Of a stretch of DNA of 64,000 bases, positions 35,101-43,308 are shown in pieces. Location: assembly GCA_963810755.1 (NCBI GenBank), contig CAWEOP010000009.1:1116001-1180000 (forward strand), given 5' to 3'. The notes under the pieces are model-generated. The model was given only the letters and a program-made list of their open reading frames with translations, was not told where the DNA came from and made no database searches. Numbering within the stretch: the stretch's first letter is position 1; each line of letters begins with the position of its first letter. The DNA comes from FEN-1219 sp963810755 (GTDB taxonomy: Bacteria > Pseudomonadota > Gammaproteobacteria > Steroidobacterales > Rariloculaceae). The translations under genes and the position numbers were made by a program.

Positions 35101-37041
35101 GTGAAGCGGCACTTCCGCGAGCTCGGTGTCGACCCGCACGCGCAAGACTTCACGGTGATCGGCATCGGCGACATGAGCGGCGACGTGTTCGGCAACGGCA
35201 TGCTGCTGTCGCCGCACATCAGACTGATCGCCGCATTCGATCATCGCCACATTTTCCTCGACCCCAATCCCGACGCCGCCAAGAGCATCGCGGAGAGGCG
35301 CCGCTTGTTCGAGCTGCCACGCTCGAGCTGGGACGACTACGACCGCAAGGCGATCTCCGCAGGCGGCGGCGTCTACTCGCGCCAGACGAAGTCCATCGAG
35401 CTGCATCCCGCCGCTCAGGCCGCGCTCGACCTGCCGAGCGCGACGGTCACTCCGCTCGAACTCATCCGCGCCGTGCTCCGCGCCCGCGTCGATCTCTTCT
35501 GGAACGGCGGCATCGGCACGTACGTGAAGGCGAGCACCGAATCGCACCTCGACGCGGGCGACCCCGTAAACGACGCGGTGCGCATCGACGGCGGCGAGCT
35601 GCGCTGCCGCGTGGTCGCCGAGGGCGGCAACCTGGGATTTACGCAGCGCGGCCGCGTCGAGTTCGCGCACGGCGGCGGCAAGATCAACACGGACTTCATC
35701 GACAACTCGGGCGGCGTCGACTCGTCGGACCGCGAGGTGAACATCAAGATCCTGCTCGAGGACGCGATCCGGCAGAAGAAGCTGGCGCGCGGCCAGCGCA
35801 ACGCGCTGCTCGCCGAAATGACGGACCAGATCGCCGCCCTCGTGCTCGGCAACAACTACGCACAGACGCAGGCTCTCTCGATGATGGACTCGCGAGCCGC
35901 CGAGCGGCTCGGCGAGCACGCGCGCCTCATCCGCGTGCTCGAGACGCAAGGCCTGCTCGATCGCGCGCTCGAGTTCCTGCCGACCGAAGCGCAGATCGAG
36001 GAGCGCCGCGCATCGGGCCGCGGACTCACGCGTCCCGAGCTCGCGATCATTCTGAGCTACTCGAAGATCGAGCTGCACGGGAGCCTGCTGCAGACCGACA
36101 TCCCCGAGGATCCGTTCCTCGCGGCGGAGCTCGAGCTCTACTTCCCGCGGGAGCTTTCGGAGCGTTTCAAGCCTCTGATCCACAAGCACCGGCTGCGCCG
36201 CGAGATCATCACGATGCTGGTCGGCGGCAGCATGATCAATCGGATGGGCCCGTTCTTCGTGCTGCGCGCCGCAGAGGAGACGGGCGCGAACGTCGCGCAA
36301 GTCGCGCGCGCCTACGCGATCGTTCGCGAGGTGTTCGGCGTGCGCAGGCTCTGGCGCGAGGTCGAAGCCCTCGATCACAAGGTCGACGCCAAAGTTCAGT
36401 ACGACGCCATCTTCCAGATCAGCCGGATGGTGCGGCGTGCCGTGTACTGGCTGCTGCAAAATTACTCGGGAGAGCTCGACATCGAGTCGGTCGTGAAGCG
36501 CTTCCAGCCGGGCGTCACCGAAGCGTTCGCCGCGCTGCCGAAGATCGTCGCGGGCCGCAGCGGCAGCCGCTATGCCGAGGACGCCAAGAAGCTCGAAGGC
36601 GTGGGGCTGCCCGCGGAGATCGCGGGGCACATCGCCGCTCTGAGCCTGATGACCCAGGCGTTCGACACCATCGAGCTCGCGCGCGAGTTCCGCCTGCCCG
36701 TGCCCGAGGTCGGAGCGCTCTACTTCGCTCTCGCGCAGGAGCTCAAGCTCGACGTGATCCGCGAGCAGATCGAGGCGCTGCCGGTCGAGGGCCGCTGGCG
36801 TGCGATGGCGCGCGCGACGCTGCGCGAGACGCTCGCCAAAGAGCAGCGCTCGTTGCTGCGCAGCGCGCTGAGCGCCACCGGCGCGAGCGCGAACGCCGGC
36901 GCCGCGCTCGCGACCTGGCTCGAGAAGCGCCGCGCCGAGATCGCGCGTGTGCAGCGCGGGCTCGACGACATGCAGATGAGCGGCGCAATGGACTTCGCGA
37001 CTCTCTCCGTCGCCCTAAAAGAAGTCGGCCGCTTGGTTTGA
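32182..37041 (+). CDS. gdhB: NAD-specific glutamate dehydrogenase, large (180-kDa) type
   Basis: Catabolic NAD-dependent enzyme converting glutamate to 2-oxoglutarate and ammonia; 1619 aa, matching the length of the Pseudomonas enzyme. The long N-terminal regulatory part carries ACT-like segments (MPFLVDSLGMTL near residue 110). The dehydrogenase core is at about residues 790-1230: KIARGGIRWSDRREDFRTEV, NGAKGGFVCK and GIGDMSGDVFGNGM. The C-terminal helical region follows. Start ATG 32182 has GGGGAG upstream. The frame is unbroken over 4.86 kb. It probably acts in amino-acid catabolism. Confidence 0.96.
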   Translation: MTTQSVADEQHARRCLVEAICAAGERVKIDVPVDRTAYLTHYYAQAEAEEIGRDPEMLARAALGHLAWARARKPGTALVRVFNPTRERDGWTSEHTIVETVNDDMPFLVDSLGMTLTGMNRPIHVTIHPLLQVERSAKGELLSVGYARNGDAGGAAKTESFIHFEIVRETDAAILAAVEAGLASTLRAVRAAVEDWHTLLERLRTAAADLRATGGLPPDLKAESSAFLEWLARDHFTLLGYREFDLVEGAEYDELKPRPGTGLGLLRADGTDANARLEGRARAEARSQNPLVITKASERSPVHRPALLDHIGIKVFDDAGKPIRERRFLGLFTSTAYYQSPRTIPLLRMKIRTLMDQSGFDPRSHRGKSLQHILDTLPRDDLFQASLDDLRVISRGVLGLEDRHKVKLFVRRETFGRFYSCLVYLPRDQYNSRARRTIETILLTGLGGNAVESELTISESALARLAVTVRTVAGEHAEPDVAALQRQLENTVRTWADRVREALLAQMPEEQALDLLHRYGEHFSAAYQDEADAARACADMQKLASIDERASDLEMALVRSATDRPERLRLTTIKRDEPIQLYVALPVLENMGFKVISERVYWVRRDANPLWIQDFELETASKKPLDPATVEARFKQTFALVLHGDAENDSFNSFVVSAGLDWRQAVLLRAFCKYILQTGLRYSQAYMQSVLARYPDYCRALIEKFGSLFDVDRPTEGRAEQLAASEAVLKRELDRTVSLDDDRILRTYGAVVNAILRTNYYQFAKPPKADAGAAADGSTKPKHYISFKLDPSKLPDLPKPRPKYEIFVYSQRVEGVHLRSSKIARGGIRWSDRREDFRTEVLGLMKAQQVKNTVIVPNGAKGGFVCKHLPAGDRDAIQREVVACYQMFIRGLLDVTDNIVDGKVVPPARVIRKDEDDPYLVVAADKGTATFSDIANALSAEYAHWLGDAFASGGSAGYDHKKMAITARGAWEAVKRHFRELGVDPHAQDFTVIGIGDMSGDVFGNGMLLSPHIRLIAAFDHRHIFLDPNPDAAKSIAERRRLFELPRSSWDDYDRKAISAGGGVYSRQTKSIELHPAAQAALDLPSATVTPLELIRAVLRARVDLFWNGGIGTYVKASTESHLDAGDPVNDAVRIDGGELRCRVVAEGGNLGFTQRGRVEFAHGGGKINTDFIDNSGGVDSSDREVNIKILLEDAIRQKKLARGQRNALLAEMTDQIAALVLGNNYAQTQALSMMDSRAAERLGEHARLIRVLETQGLLDRALEFLPTEAQIEERRASGRGLTRPELAIILSYSKIELHGSLLQTDIPEDPFLAAELELYFPRELSERFKPLIHKHRLRREIITMLVGGSMINRMGPFFVLRAAEETGANVAQVARAYAIVREVFGVRRLWREVEALDHKVDAKVQYDAIFQISRMVRRAVYWLLQNYSGELDIESVVKRFQPGVTEAFAALPKIVAGRSGSRYAEDAKKLEGVGLPAEIAGHIAALSLMTQAFDTIELAREFRLPVPEVGALYFALAQELKLDVIREQIEALPVEGRWRAMARATLRETLAKEQRSLLRSALSATGASANAGAALATWLEKRRAEIARVQRGLDDMQMSGAMDFATLSVALKEVGRLV

Positions 37042-37104
37042 CGCTCCTCCGATCGCGCCGCGGCGAAATCGCCCGAAAGCAGCTCGTGTGTATAAAATAG
37101 CGGC

Positions 37105-37878
37105 ATGACGAAAACAAAACGGCCGACGACCGGCCAACTCGTGCTCGTGCGCCACGGGCAGAGCGACTGGAATCAGAAAAACCTGTTCACCGGCTGGACC
37201 GACGTCGACCTCACCGCGCAGGGCCGCGAGGAAGCGCGCGCCGGCGGGCGCACGCTCGTAGCCGAAGGGCTCACTTTCGACATTGCGTTCACGTCGGTGC
37301 TCACGCGTGCAGTCCGAACGCTTTGGATCATTCTCGACGAAATGAAGCTGATGTGGATCCCCGTCGAGAACCACTGGCGCTTGAACGAGCGCCACTACGG
37401 CTCGCTGCAAGGCCTCGACAAGGCACAGACCACGGCGAAGCACGGCGAGGCACAGGTGAAGATCTGGCGCCGCAGCTACGACATTCCCCCGCCAGCGCTC
37501 GAGGAAAGCGACGAGCGGCATCCGCTCAACGACGCGCGCTACGCGAAGCTCACGCCGAGCGTGCTCCCGGGCACGGAGTCGTTGAAGACCACGCTCGCGC
37601 GCGTGCAGCCCTACTGGGAAGACCGGATCGCGCCGGAGCTGCTGCAGGGCCGCAACGTGCTCGTCGCGGCGCACGGCAACAGCCTGCGCGCGCTGATCAA
37701 GATGCTCGAGGGCATCTCGGACGACGAGATCACCGAGCTCAACGTGCCGACCGGTATTCCGCGGCGATACAAGCTCGACGCGCGGCTGAGCCCGACTGTC
37801 GCCGAGTACCTCGGCGATCAGGAAGCGATCGCGGCCGCCGCGAAAGCGGTGGCCGACCAGGCGAAAGCCAAGAAGTAG
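37105..37878 (+). CDS. gpmA: 2,3-bisphosphoglycerate-dependent phosphoglycerate mutase
   Basis: Glycolytic/gluconeogenic mutase, 257 aa. The phospho-histidine motif LVRHGQSDWN lies at about residues 14-23; TGWTDVDLT, LNERHYGSLQGLDK and VAAHGNSLRALI complete the active site. A Lys/Ala-rich tail ends the protein. TATAAAAT about 12 nt before the start resembles a -10 box but is unusually close to it. Confidence 0.96.
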   Translation: MTKTKRPTTGQLVLVRHGQSDWNQKNLFTGWTDVDLTAQGREEARAGGRTLVAEGLTFDIAFTSVLTRAVRTLWIILDEMKLMWIPVENHWRLNERHYGSLQGLDKAQTTAKHGEAQVKIWRRSYDIPPPALEESDERHPLNDARYAKLTPSVLPGTESLKTTLARVQPYWEDRIAPELLQGRNVLVAAHGNSLRALIKMLEGISDDEITELNVPTGIPRRYKLDARLSPTVAEYLGDQEAIAAAAKAVADQAKAKK

Positions 37879-37897
37879 CGGCCGCGGAGGATCGACG

Positions 37898-38425
37898 ATG
37901 CTCTACGATCTCGGCGAGCTCCGCGTGCAGACGGCTGGCGACGAGTTCTTCGTCGCGCCGAGCGCCGCCGTGATCGGCCGCGTGTTCCTCGGGCGCGACG
38001 CGAGCGTCTGGTTCGGAGCCGTTCTGCGCGGCGACAGCAACGACATTCGGATCGGAGACCGCAGCAACGTCCAGGACACTGCGGTCATCCACGTGGACGG
38101 CGACGCGCCCGTAAACGTCGGCCACGACGTCACGATCGGGCACTCCGCCGTGGTGCACGGCTGCACGGTCGGCAACTTCAGCTTGATAGGCATCGGCGCG
38201 ACGATCCTGAGCCACGCCGTGATCGGCAACTACTGCCTCGTTGGGGCGGGTGCATTGATCACGGAACGCAAGCAGTTCCCGGACGGCTCGCTGATCATCG
38301 GCGCGCCCGCACGGCGCGCACGCGAGCTCACGGATGCGGAGAGGAAGGCGCTCGAGGAAAGCGCCGCGCACTACGTGCGGCAGGGCCAGCGCTATCGCCG
38401 CGAGCTCGCGGAACGTCAGCCCTAG
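37898..38425 (+). CDS. Gamma-class carbonic anhydrase-like protein (YrdA family)
   Basis: Left-handed beta-helix hexapeptide-repeat protein of 175 aa. Repeats such as VIGRVFLGRDASVWFGAVLRGD and SNVQDTAVIHVDGD are visible, with metal-binding His residues in VIHVD, VTIGHSAVVHGC. A GGAGG site precedes ATG 37898, 19 bp after gpmA, so they may form an operon. Relatives bind zinc and often lack strong anhydrase activity. Confidence 0.88.
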   Translation: MLYDLGELRVQTAGDEFFVAPSAAVIGRVFLGRDASVWFGAVLRGDSNDIRIGDRSNVQDTAVIHVDGDAPVNVGHDVTIGHSAVVHGCTVGNFSLIGIGATILSHAVIGNYCLVGAGALITERKQFPDGSLIIGAPARRARELTDAERKALEESAAHYVRQGQRYRRELAERQP

Positions 38426-38497
38426 CATTCCGCGGCGGCGCGGCGGCGCGGCCTCGGTGTGCCGCATCCGCGCCATCACGCTCCTTCCTAGCGTGGC

Positions 38498-38521
38498 AAG
38501 TACGTACGCGAGTACGTACTT
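38498..38521. promoter_or_regulatory. 24-bp perfect hairpin/palindrome
   Basis: Arm AAGTACGTAC and its exact reverse complement flank the spacer GCGA; the inner 8 bp of each arm (GTACGTAC) is itself palindromic. It lies 73 bp after the carbonic anhydrase gene and 45 bp before the Yip1 gene. It could be a terminator stem without T-run or a regulator site for the downstream genes. Confidence 0.4.
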
Positions 38522-38565
38522 CGTCCAACTGCACCCGTCGCGCTCCGCCTCTAGACTCGCGTGCG

Positions 38566-39186
38566 ATGAGCAATACCGCCGCACGCTTGCCGCTCCTTCG
38601 ATTCGGCACGGTACTGTTTGCGCCGCGCACGGCCATCGCGGAGCTCGGCGCGAACCCGCCATCGAGCACGTCCGTGTTCTTCGGCGCGGCGATCTGGCTC
38701 GGGCTTTGCCCGCCGCTGTTCGCCTACATCGGAACGTCGCTGTTCGGATGGCGGCTCGGCGTCGAGCCGATGTTTCTCGCACCGGCGACTCTGCGCGCAA
38801 TCGCCCTCGCCTACCTGGCGCTCCTGCTCGTGGGCTTTCTCAGCACGGCGTTCGTCGCGCACTGGATGGCCGCGACGTACGACGCGGACTCGAGCTTCAA
38901 CCGCAGCCTCGCGCTCGTCACGCTCGTCGGCACGCCGCTCACGGTCGGGAGCGTCGTGCATTTGTACCCGAACGCGTTCCTCAACGTGCTCGTGCTCGTG
39001 CCCACGCTGATCTGGAGCATGTATCTGCTCTACCGCGGCTTGCCGGCGCTGCTCAAGACCGAACAGGGGCGCGGAATGCTGATGGCGTCTGCCCTGATCG
39101 CTTATCTCTTGGTCGCGTGGGTGACATTGCTCGGCATCACGGCCGTGCTCTGGAGCCACGGAATCGGCCCGCAAGTCGCGACCTGA
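38566..39186 (+). CDS. Yip1-family membrane protein
   Basis: 206-aa protein with five predicted transmembrane helices: FFGAAIWLGLCPPLFAYIGT, ALAYLALLLVGFLSTAFVA, FLNVLVLVPTLIWSMYLLY and others. FNRSLALVTLVGTPLTVGS and YRGLPALLKT are typical of bacterial Yip1 proteins. It ends 34 bp before ccoN, suggesting possible co-transcription with the cbb3 oxidase, though no assembly role is established. Its ribosome site is poor. Confidence 0.75.
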   Translation: MSNTAARLPLLRFGTVLFAPRTAIAELGANPPSSTSVFFGAAIWLGLCPPLFAYIGTSLFGWRLGVEPMFLAPATLRAIALAYLALLLVGFLSTAFVAHWMAATYDADSSFNRSLALVTLVGTPLTVGSVVHLYPNAFLNVLVLVPTLIWSMYLLYRGLPALLKTEQGRGMLMASALIAYLLVAWVTLLGITAVLWSHGIGPQVAT

Positions 39187-39220
39187 CGGCGCGGCCACCC
39201 CATCAGATGGAGTCGACACG

Positions 39221-40693
39221 ATGACGGCGGCACTCGCACCTACGCGAAGGACGATCTACGAGGACCGAATCGTCACGGCGTTTACGGCGAGCTCGATCCT
39301 GTGGGCGCTGCTCGGCATGGCGGCGGGTGTCTACGCGGCGGCCGAGCTCGTCTGGCCAGCGCTCAACTTCGACCTGCCGTGGTTGACCTTCGGCCGGCTG
39401 CGAACGGGCCACACGAATCTGGTGCTCTTCGGCTTCGGCGTGTCGGCCTTGATCGGAACGTCGTTCTACAGCGTGCAGCGCACGTCGCACGTGCGGCTGC
39501 TCGCGCCTCGCCTCGCGTGGTTCGTGTTCTACGCGTGGCAATTGACGATCGTGCTCGGCGCATGGTCCATTCTCGCCGGCTGGAACGGCGGGAAAGAGTA
39601 CGCGGAGCTCGAATGGCCGTTCGACATCGCCATTGCCGTCATCTGGGTGTCTTACGGCGTCGTGTTCTTCGGGACGATCGCACGCCGGACCGTGGCCCCG
39701 ATCTACATCTCGAACTGGTTCTACGGTGCGCTGATCATCGTTGTCGCGATGCTGCACATCGTGAACAACCTCGCGATGCCGGCGACGTTGAGCAAGTCCT
39801 ATTCGCTCTTCCCCGGTGCGCAGGACGCGATCATTCAGTGGTGGTACGGCCATAACGCGGTCGGCTTCCTGTTGACCGGCGGTTTCCTCGGCATGCTGTA
39901 CTACTTCTTGCCGAAGCAGGCGGAGCAGCCGATCTGGAGCTACCGGCTGTCGATCGTCGCGTTCTGGGCATTCGTGTACAGCTACATCTGGGCCGGCCCG
40001 CATCACCTGCACTACAACGCCGTTCCGCAGTGGCTGCAGTCGATCGGCGTCGTCATGAGCCTCATCCTGCTCGCGCCTTCCTGGGCGACGATGATCAACG
40101 GCGTCATGACGGTCAGCAATGCGTGGCGGAAGCTGCAGACGGATCCCGGATTGAAGTTCATCGTCGTGGCGTTGGCGTTCTACGGGCTCGCCACGTTCGA
40201 AGGACCGATGATGGCGATCCGCAGCGTGAACGTGATGAGTCACTTCACCGAGTGGACGATCGGACACGTGCACTCCGGTGCGCTCGGTTGGAACGCCCTG
40301 ATCACGTTCGGCACGTTCTACTACCTCGTGCCTAGGCTCGCGGGTCGCCCTCTCCATAGCGCCGCGCTCGCGAACGCGCACTTCTGGCTCGCGCTCGCGG
40401 GCGTGCTGCTCTACATCCTGTCGATGTGGGGCGCCGGGCTGTCGCAATCGCTGCTGTGGCTGAGCCTGGACGACGTGGGCGAGGTCCGCTACAGCTTCGT
40501 CGAGGTGATGCGCGCGATGGCGCCCTACTATGCTCTGCGCCTCGTCGGCGGCGCCTTGTTCCTCGCGGGCACCGTGCTCATGACCGTGAACTTCGCGCGT
40601 ACCTTTGCGGGGGTCCGAACCGTGGAGGTGACGCCGCCGCTGCCCGCGGCCGCGTCTCGCGGGCCCGCTCCGACTGCGGTGGGCGCGTCATGA
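39221..40693 (+). CDS. ccoN: cbb3-type cytochrome c oxidase subunit I
   Basis: Catalytic haem-copper subunit, 490 aa, of the high-affinity terminal oxidase. About twelve transmembrane helices; haem and copper ligands are in RTGHTNLVLFGFG, WWYGHNAVGFLLTGGFLGM, GPHHLHYNAVPQW and GHVHSGALGWN. The C-terminus is short and Ala/Pro rich. The stop overlaps ccoO (ATGA). I see no TTGAT-N4-ATCAA (Anr/Fnr) site in the short upstream gap. Confidence 0.96.
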   Translation: MTAALAPTRRTIYEDRIVTAFTASSILWALLGMAAGVYAAAELVWPALNFDLPWLTFGRLRTGHTNLVLFGFGVSALIGTSFYSVQRTSHVRLLAPRLAWFVFYAWQLTIVLGAWSILAGWNGGKEYAELEWPFDIAIAVIWVSYGVVFFGTIARRTVAPIYISNWFYGALIIVVAMLHIVNNLAMPATLSKSYSLFPGAQDAIIQWWYGHNAVGFLLTGGFLGMLYYFLPKQAEQPIWSYRLSIVAFWAFVYSYIWAGPHHLHYNAVPQWLQSIGVVMSLILLAPSWATMINGVMTVSNAWRKLQTDPGLKFIVVALAFYGLATFEGPMMAIRSVNVMSHFTEWTIGHVHSGALGWNALITFGTFYYLVPRLAGRPLHSAALANAHFWLALAGVLLYILSMWGAGLSQSLLWLSLDDVGEVRYSFVEVMRAMAPYYALRLVGGALFLAGTVLMTVNFARTFAGVRTVEVTPPLPAAASRGPAPTAVGAS

Positions 40694-41331
40694 GCTTCCT
40701 CGGCCTCCATGCCGCGATCGAGCGGCACACCGGACTTCTGATCTTCGGCATCCTCGTGGTCGCATCGATCGGCGGGCTCGTACAAGTGCTGCCGACCACG
40801 CTCGACGATGCACTGAGCATCCCTTCGGCGGACGTCGTTCCGTATCCGCCGCTCGAGCTCCTCGGCCGCGACATCTACATCCGCGAGTCGTGCTCGACGT
40901 GCCATTCGCAGCAGGTCCGCCCGCTCGTCGCCGAAGTGAAGCGCTATGGAGCGTACGCGGGCTCCGGCGAGTTCGCGTATGACCGCCCGTTCCTATGGGG
41001 CTCGAAGCGAACCGGTCCCGACTTGCTGCGCCTCGGCGGCAAGTACACGGACGCATGGCACCGCGTGCACATGAACGACCCGCGCGCCGTGGTCCCCGCG
41101 TCGATCATGCCCGCGTACCCGTGGCTCGCCGAGCGCAAAGCCGACGCGGGCGGCGACATCCAAGCCCGGCTTCGCGCGCTGCGAGCGCTCGGCGATCCTT
41201 ATTCCGACGAGGTCGTTGCAGGAGCACCCGCCGCGGTCGAGGGCAAGACCGAGCTCGACGCACTGATCGCGTACATGCAATCACTTGGCCGGCACCCGAG
41301 CGCGGACGCTGAAGAGCACGCGGGGCATTGA
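40690..41331 (+). CDS. ccoO: cbb3-type cytochrome c oxidase subunit II
   Basis: Membrane-anchored mono-haem cytochrome c of the cbb3 oxidase, 213 aa. An N-terminal anchor (GLLIFGILVVASIGGLVQVLP) precedes the haem site CSTCHSQQVRPL; the distal Met is in PASIMPAYPWL. The open frame starts earlier within ccoN, but ATG 40690 overlapping the ccoN stop is the proper start. Confidence 0.95.
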   Translation: MSFLGLHAAIERHTGLLIFGILVVASIGGLVQVLPTTLDDALSIPSADVVPYPPLELLGRDIYIRESCSTCHSQQVRPLVAEVKRYGAYAGSGEFAYDRPFLWGSKRTGPDLLRLGGKYTDAWHRVHMNDPRAVVPASIMPAYPWLAERKADAGGDIQARLRALRALGDPYSDEVVAGAPAAVEGKTELDALIAYMQSLGRHPSADAEEHAGH

Positions 41332-41332
41332 G

Positions 41333-41476
41333 ATGGCGTATCTGATATTCGGCGGCGACATGCTCGTGACGGCGTTCATGGTCGCGCTTGTCATCTGGAT
41401 CTCGGTACGGGAGAACGACGACCGTATCGCCGCGGCGGCTCGCATCCCGCTCGAGGACGAGGTGCACGATGGTTAG
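41333..41476 (+). CDS. ccoQ: cbb3 oxidase small subunit CcoQ-like
   Basis: 47-aa protein with one transmembrane helix (FGGDMLVTAFMVALVIWISV) and a charged cytoplasmic tail. Its start ATG 41333 lies 1 nt after the ccoO stop, and its end overlaps ccoP by 8 bp. Size, topology and position identify it as the CcoQ slot; primary sequence alone would be weak evidence. Confidence 0.75.
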   Translation: MAYLIFGGDMLVTAFMVALVIWISVRENDDRIAAAARIPLEDEVHDG

Positions 41477-42368
41477 CGTCGCGCCGGGGTTCTGGGCCGG
41501 GTGGATCTTCTCGATCACGATCGTGTCGCTGATCGCGCTCGCCTGGCTGAGCGCGAGCGTGTACTTCGATGCGGACGGACCGGACGTCACCCACGAAGTC
41601 TGGGACGAGACGCTGCGGGAAGGCACGGCGCCGGCGCCCCTCTGGTGGTTCTGGCTGCTGGTCGGTCTACTCACGACCTCCGTCGTCTACTTGATCCTCT
41701 ACCCCGGCCTCGGCACCTACCGCGGTGCGCTGCGGTGGTCGCAGGGCGGAGAGATCGCTGCGAGCCTCGCGAGTTACGACGAGCGATTCGGCCCGGAGCG
41801 CGCGCGGCTCGCCGCGGCGCCCGCGGCGGAGTTGCAACAAGACACCGACGCGATGAAAGCGGCCTGGCACGTCTTCAACAATCATTGCACCGCTTGCCAC
41901 GGACCCGACGCGCGCGGCCAGGCGCAGTTGTTCCCGGACCTCGGCGACGACAGCTGGCAATGGGGCGGCGACGAGCAGCAGCTCACACAGACGATCGCGC
42001 AGGGGCGCCAGGCCGTGATGCCGCCGTGGCAGGCCGTGCTCGGCGACGACGGCGTCGCCAAGGTCGCGGACTACGTGCTGTCGCTCGCGAATGGCTCCGC
42101 CCCGGCCGACGGCGACGCGGCGACGCTGTATCGAACCAATTGCAGTGCGTGCCACGGGGCGGACGGCGCGGGCCTCGCCGTCCTTGGCGGGCCTGCACTG
42201 AACGACCAGGTGTGGACGTACGGGGGCTCCATCGGCGACGTCCGTGCCTCGATCGCGCTCGGTCGCAGCGGCGTGATGCCGCCTTTCGCAGAGCGGCTCG
42301 ACGCCACGCAGATCAAGCTGCTCACCGCGTGGCTCGTCAACGGTGCGGAGCCGCTCCGAGGGCCCTGA
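41469..42368 (+). CDS. ccoP: cbb3-type cytochrome c oxidase subunit III (di-haem)
   Basis: 299-aa di-haem cytochrome c delivering electrons to CcoN. Two membrane helices (IFSITIVSLIALAWLSASVYF and WWFWLLVGLLTTSVVYLILYP) with the hallmark YPGLGTYRGALRWSQ are followed by two cytochrome domains with CTACH and CSACH. Start ATG 41469. ccoGHIS are not in the window. Confidence 0.96.
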   Translation: MVSVAPGFWAGWIFSITIVSLIALAWLSASVYFDADGPDVTHEVWDETLREGTAPAPLWWFWLLVGLLTTSVVYLILYPGLGTYRGALRWSQGGEIAASLASYDERFGPERARLAAAPAAELQQDTDAMKAAWHVFNNHCTACHGPDARGQAQLFPDLGDDSWQWGGDEQQLTQTIAQGRQAVMPPWQAVLGDDGVAKVADYVLSLANGSAPADGDAATLYRTNCSACHGADGAGLAVLGGPALNDQVWTYGGSIGDVRASIALGRSGVMPPFAERLDATQIKLLTAWLVNGAEPLRGP

Positions 42369-42419
42369 AATCCGCTCGATGCCAAGGCGCGCGCCATGGG
42401 CATGCGCGGCGCCCCGTGG

Positions 42420-43289
42420 TCACGATTTGCGAGGCGACCAGATTCGGATCACGCCTTCCTGCGCAGTGGACGCCACGAGCCGCCCGTCGCGCGCGTAGAA
42501 CCTGCCGAGCGCGAGGCCCCGGCCGCCGGACGCGTTCGGGCTCTCCATCGCGTACAGCAGCCACTCGTCGACGCGAAACGGCCGGTGGAACCACATCGCG
42601 TGATCGAGGCTCGCGATCTGCACGTTGCCCTCCGCGAAGTGCACGCCGTGCGGCATCGTCGCGGTCGCGACGAGCTGATAGTCCGATACATACGCGAGGA
42701 CGTTGCGGTGCAAATCGGCGTCGTCGGGCAGCGCGTCGACGGTCTTGATCCAGATGTGCCGGCGCGGCTCCTCGCGCGGCGGCGAGACGATCTGAATCGG
42801 CTCGACGGGCCGGAACTCGAACGGCCGCTCGTGGATGAGGAAGCGGCGCATCTTCTCGGGCACTTTGTCCAGGATCTCCGCCGGTAGCTCGCGCACGTCG
42901 GGCAGTCCTTCCGGGCCCGGCACCTGCGGCATCGGCGCCGCGTGCTCGAGGCCCTGCTCGGGCACCTGGAACGACGCGGTCATGTTGAAGATCGGCCTGC
43001 CGTGCTGGATCGCAACGACGCGGCGGTTGCTGAAGCTCTTGCCGTCGCGCGCCACATCCACGTCGTAGACGATCGGCGCGCTCACGTCGCCGGGCACGAG
43101 GAAGTACGCGTGCAACGAATGCACTTCGCGATCCTCGACCGTGTAGCTCGCGGCCGTGAGCGCTTGACCGAGCACCTGCCCGCCGAACACGCGCTCGCCG
43201 CCGAGATCGCGGCTCTCGCCGCGGAAGATGTGGTCCTCGATCCGCTCGAGCTCGAGCAGCTTCAGCAGGTCCGCGAGGATCGGGCGCAT
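42420..43289 (-). CDS. tesB: Acyl-CoA thioesterase II
   Basis: Double-hotdog thioesterase hydrolysing acyl-CoAs, 289 aa. First hotdog: FRGESRDLGGERVFGGQVLGQ and HSLHAYFLVPGD; second: HAMWFHRPFRVDEWLLYAM with the catalytic Asp/Gln/Thr set around ASLDHAMW. It is convergent with ccoP and lies 19 bp downstream of the dehydrogenase gene on the same strand. Confidence 0.93.
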   Translation of the reverse strand: MRPILADLLKLLELERIEDHIFRGESRDLGGERVFGGQVLGQALTAASYTVEDREVHSLHAYFLVPGDVSAPIVYDVDVARDGKSFSNRRVVAIQHGRPIFNMTASFQVPEQGLEHAAPMPQVPGPEGLPDVRELPAEILDKVPEKMRRFLIHERPFEFRPVEPIQIVSPPREEPRRHIWIKTVDALPDDADLHRNVLAYVSDYQLVATATMPHGVHFAEGNVQIASLDHAMWFHRPFRVDEWLLYAMESPNASGGRGLALGRFYARDGRLVASTAQEGVIRIWSPRKS

Positions 43290-43308
43290 CGTGCAGGCCC
43301 CTGCCGCG

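Noticed and set aside
32382..36630. Very long open frames on both strands (up to 756 aa) across the glutamate dehydrogenase
   Set aside because: They are shadows of the 1619-aa gene in high-G+C DNA, rich in Arg/Ala/Gly with no family motifs.
39187..39220. Anr/Fnr box before ccoN
   Set aside because: No TTGAT-N4-ATCAA match in this gap or in the region before the Yip1 gene.
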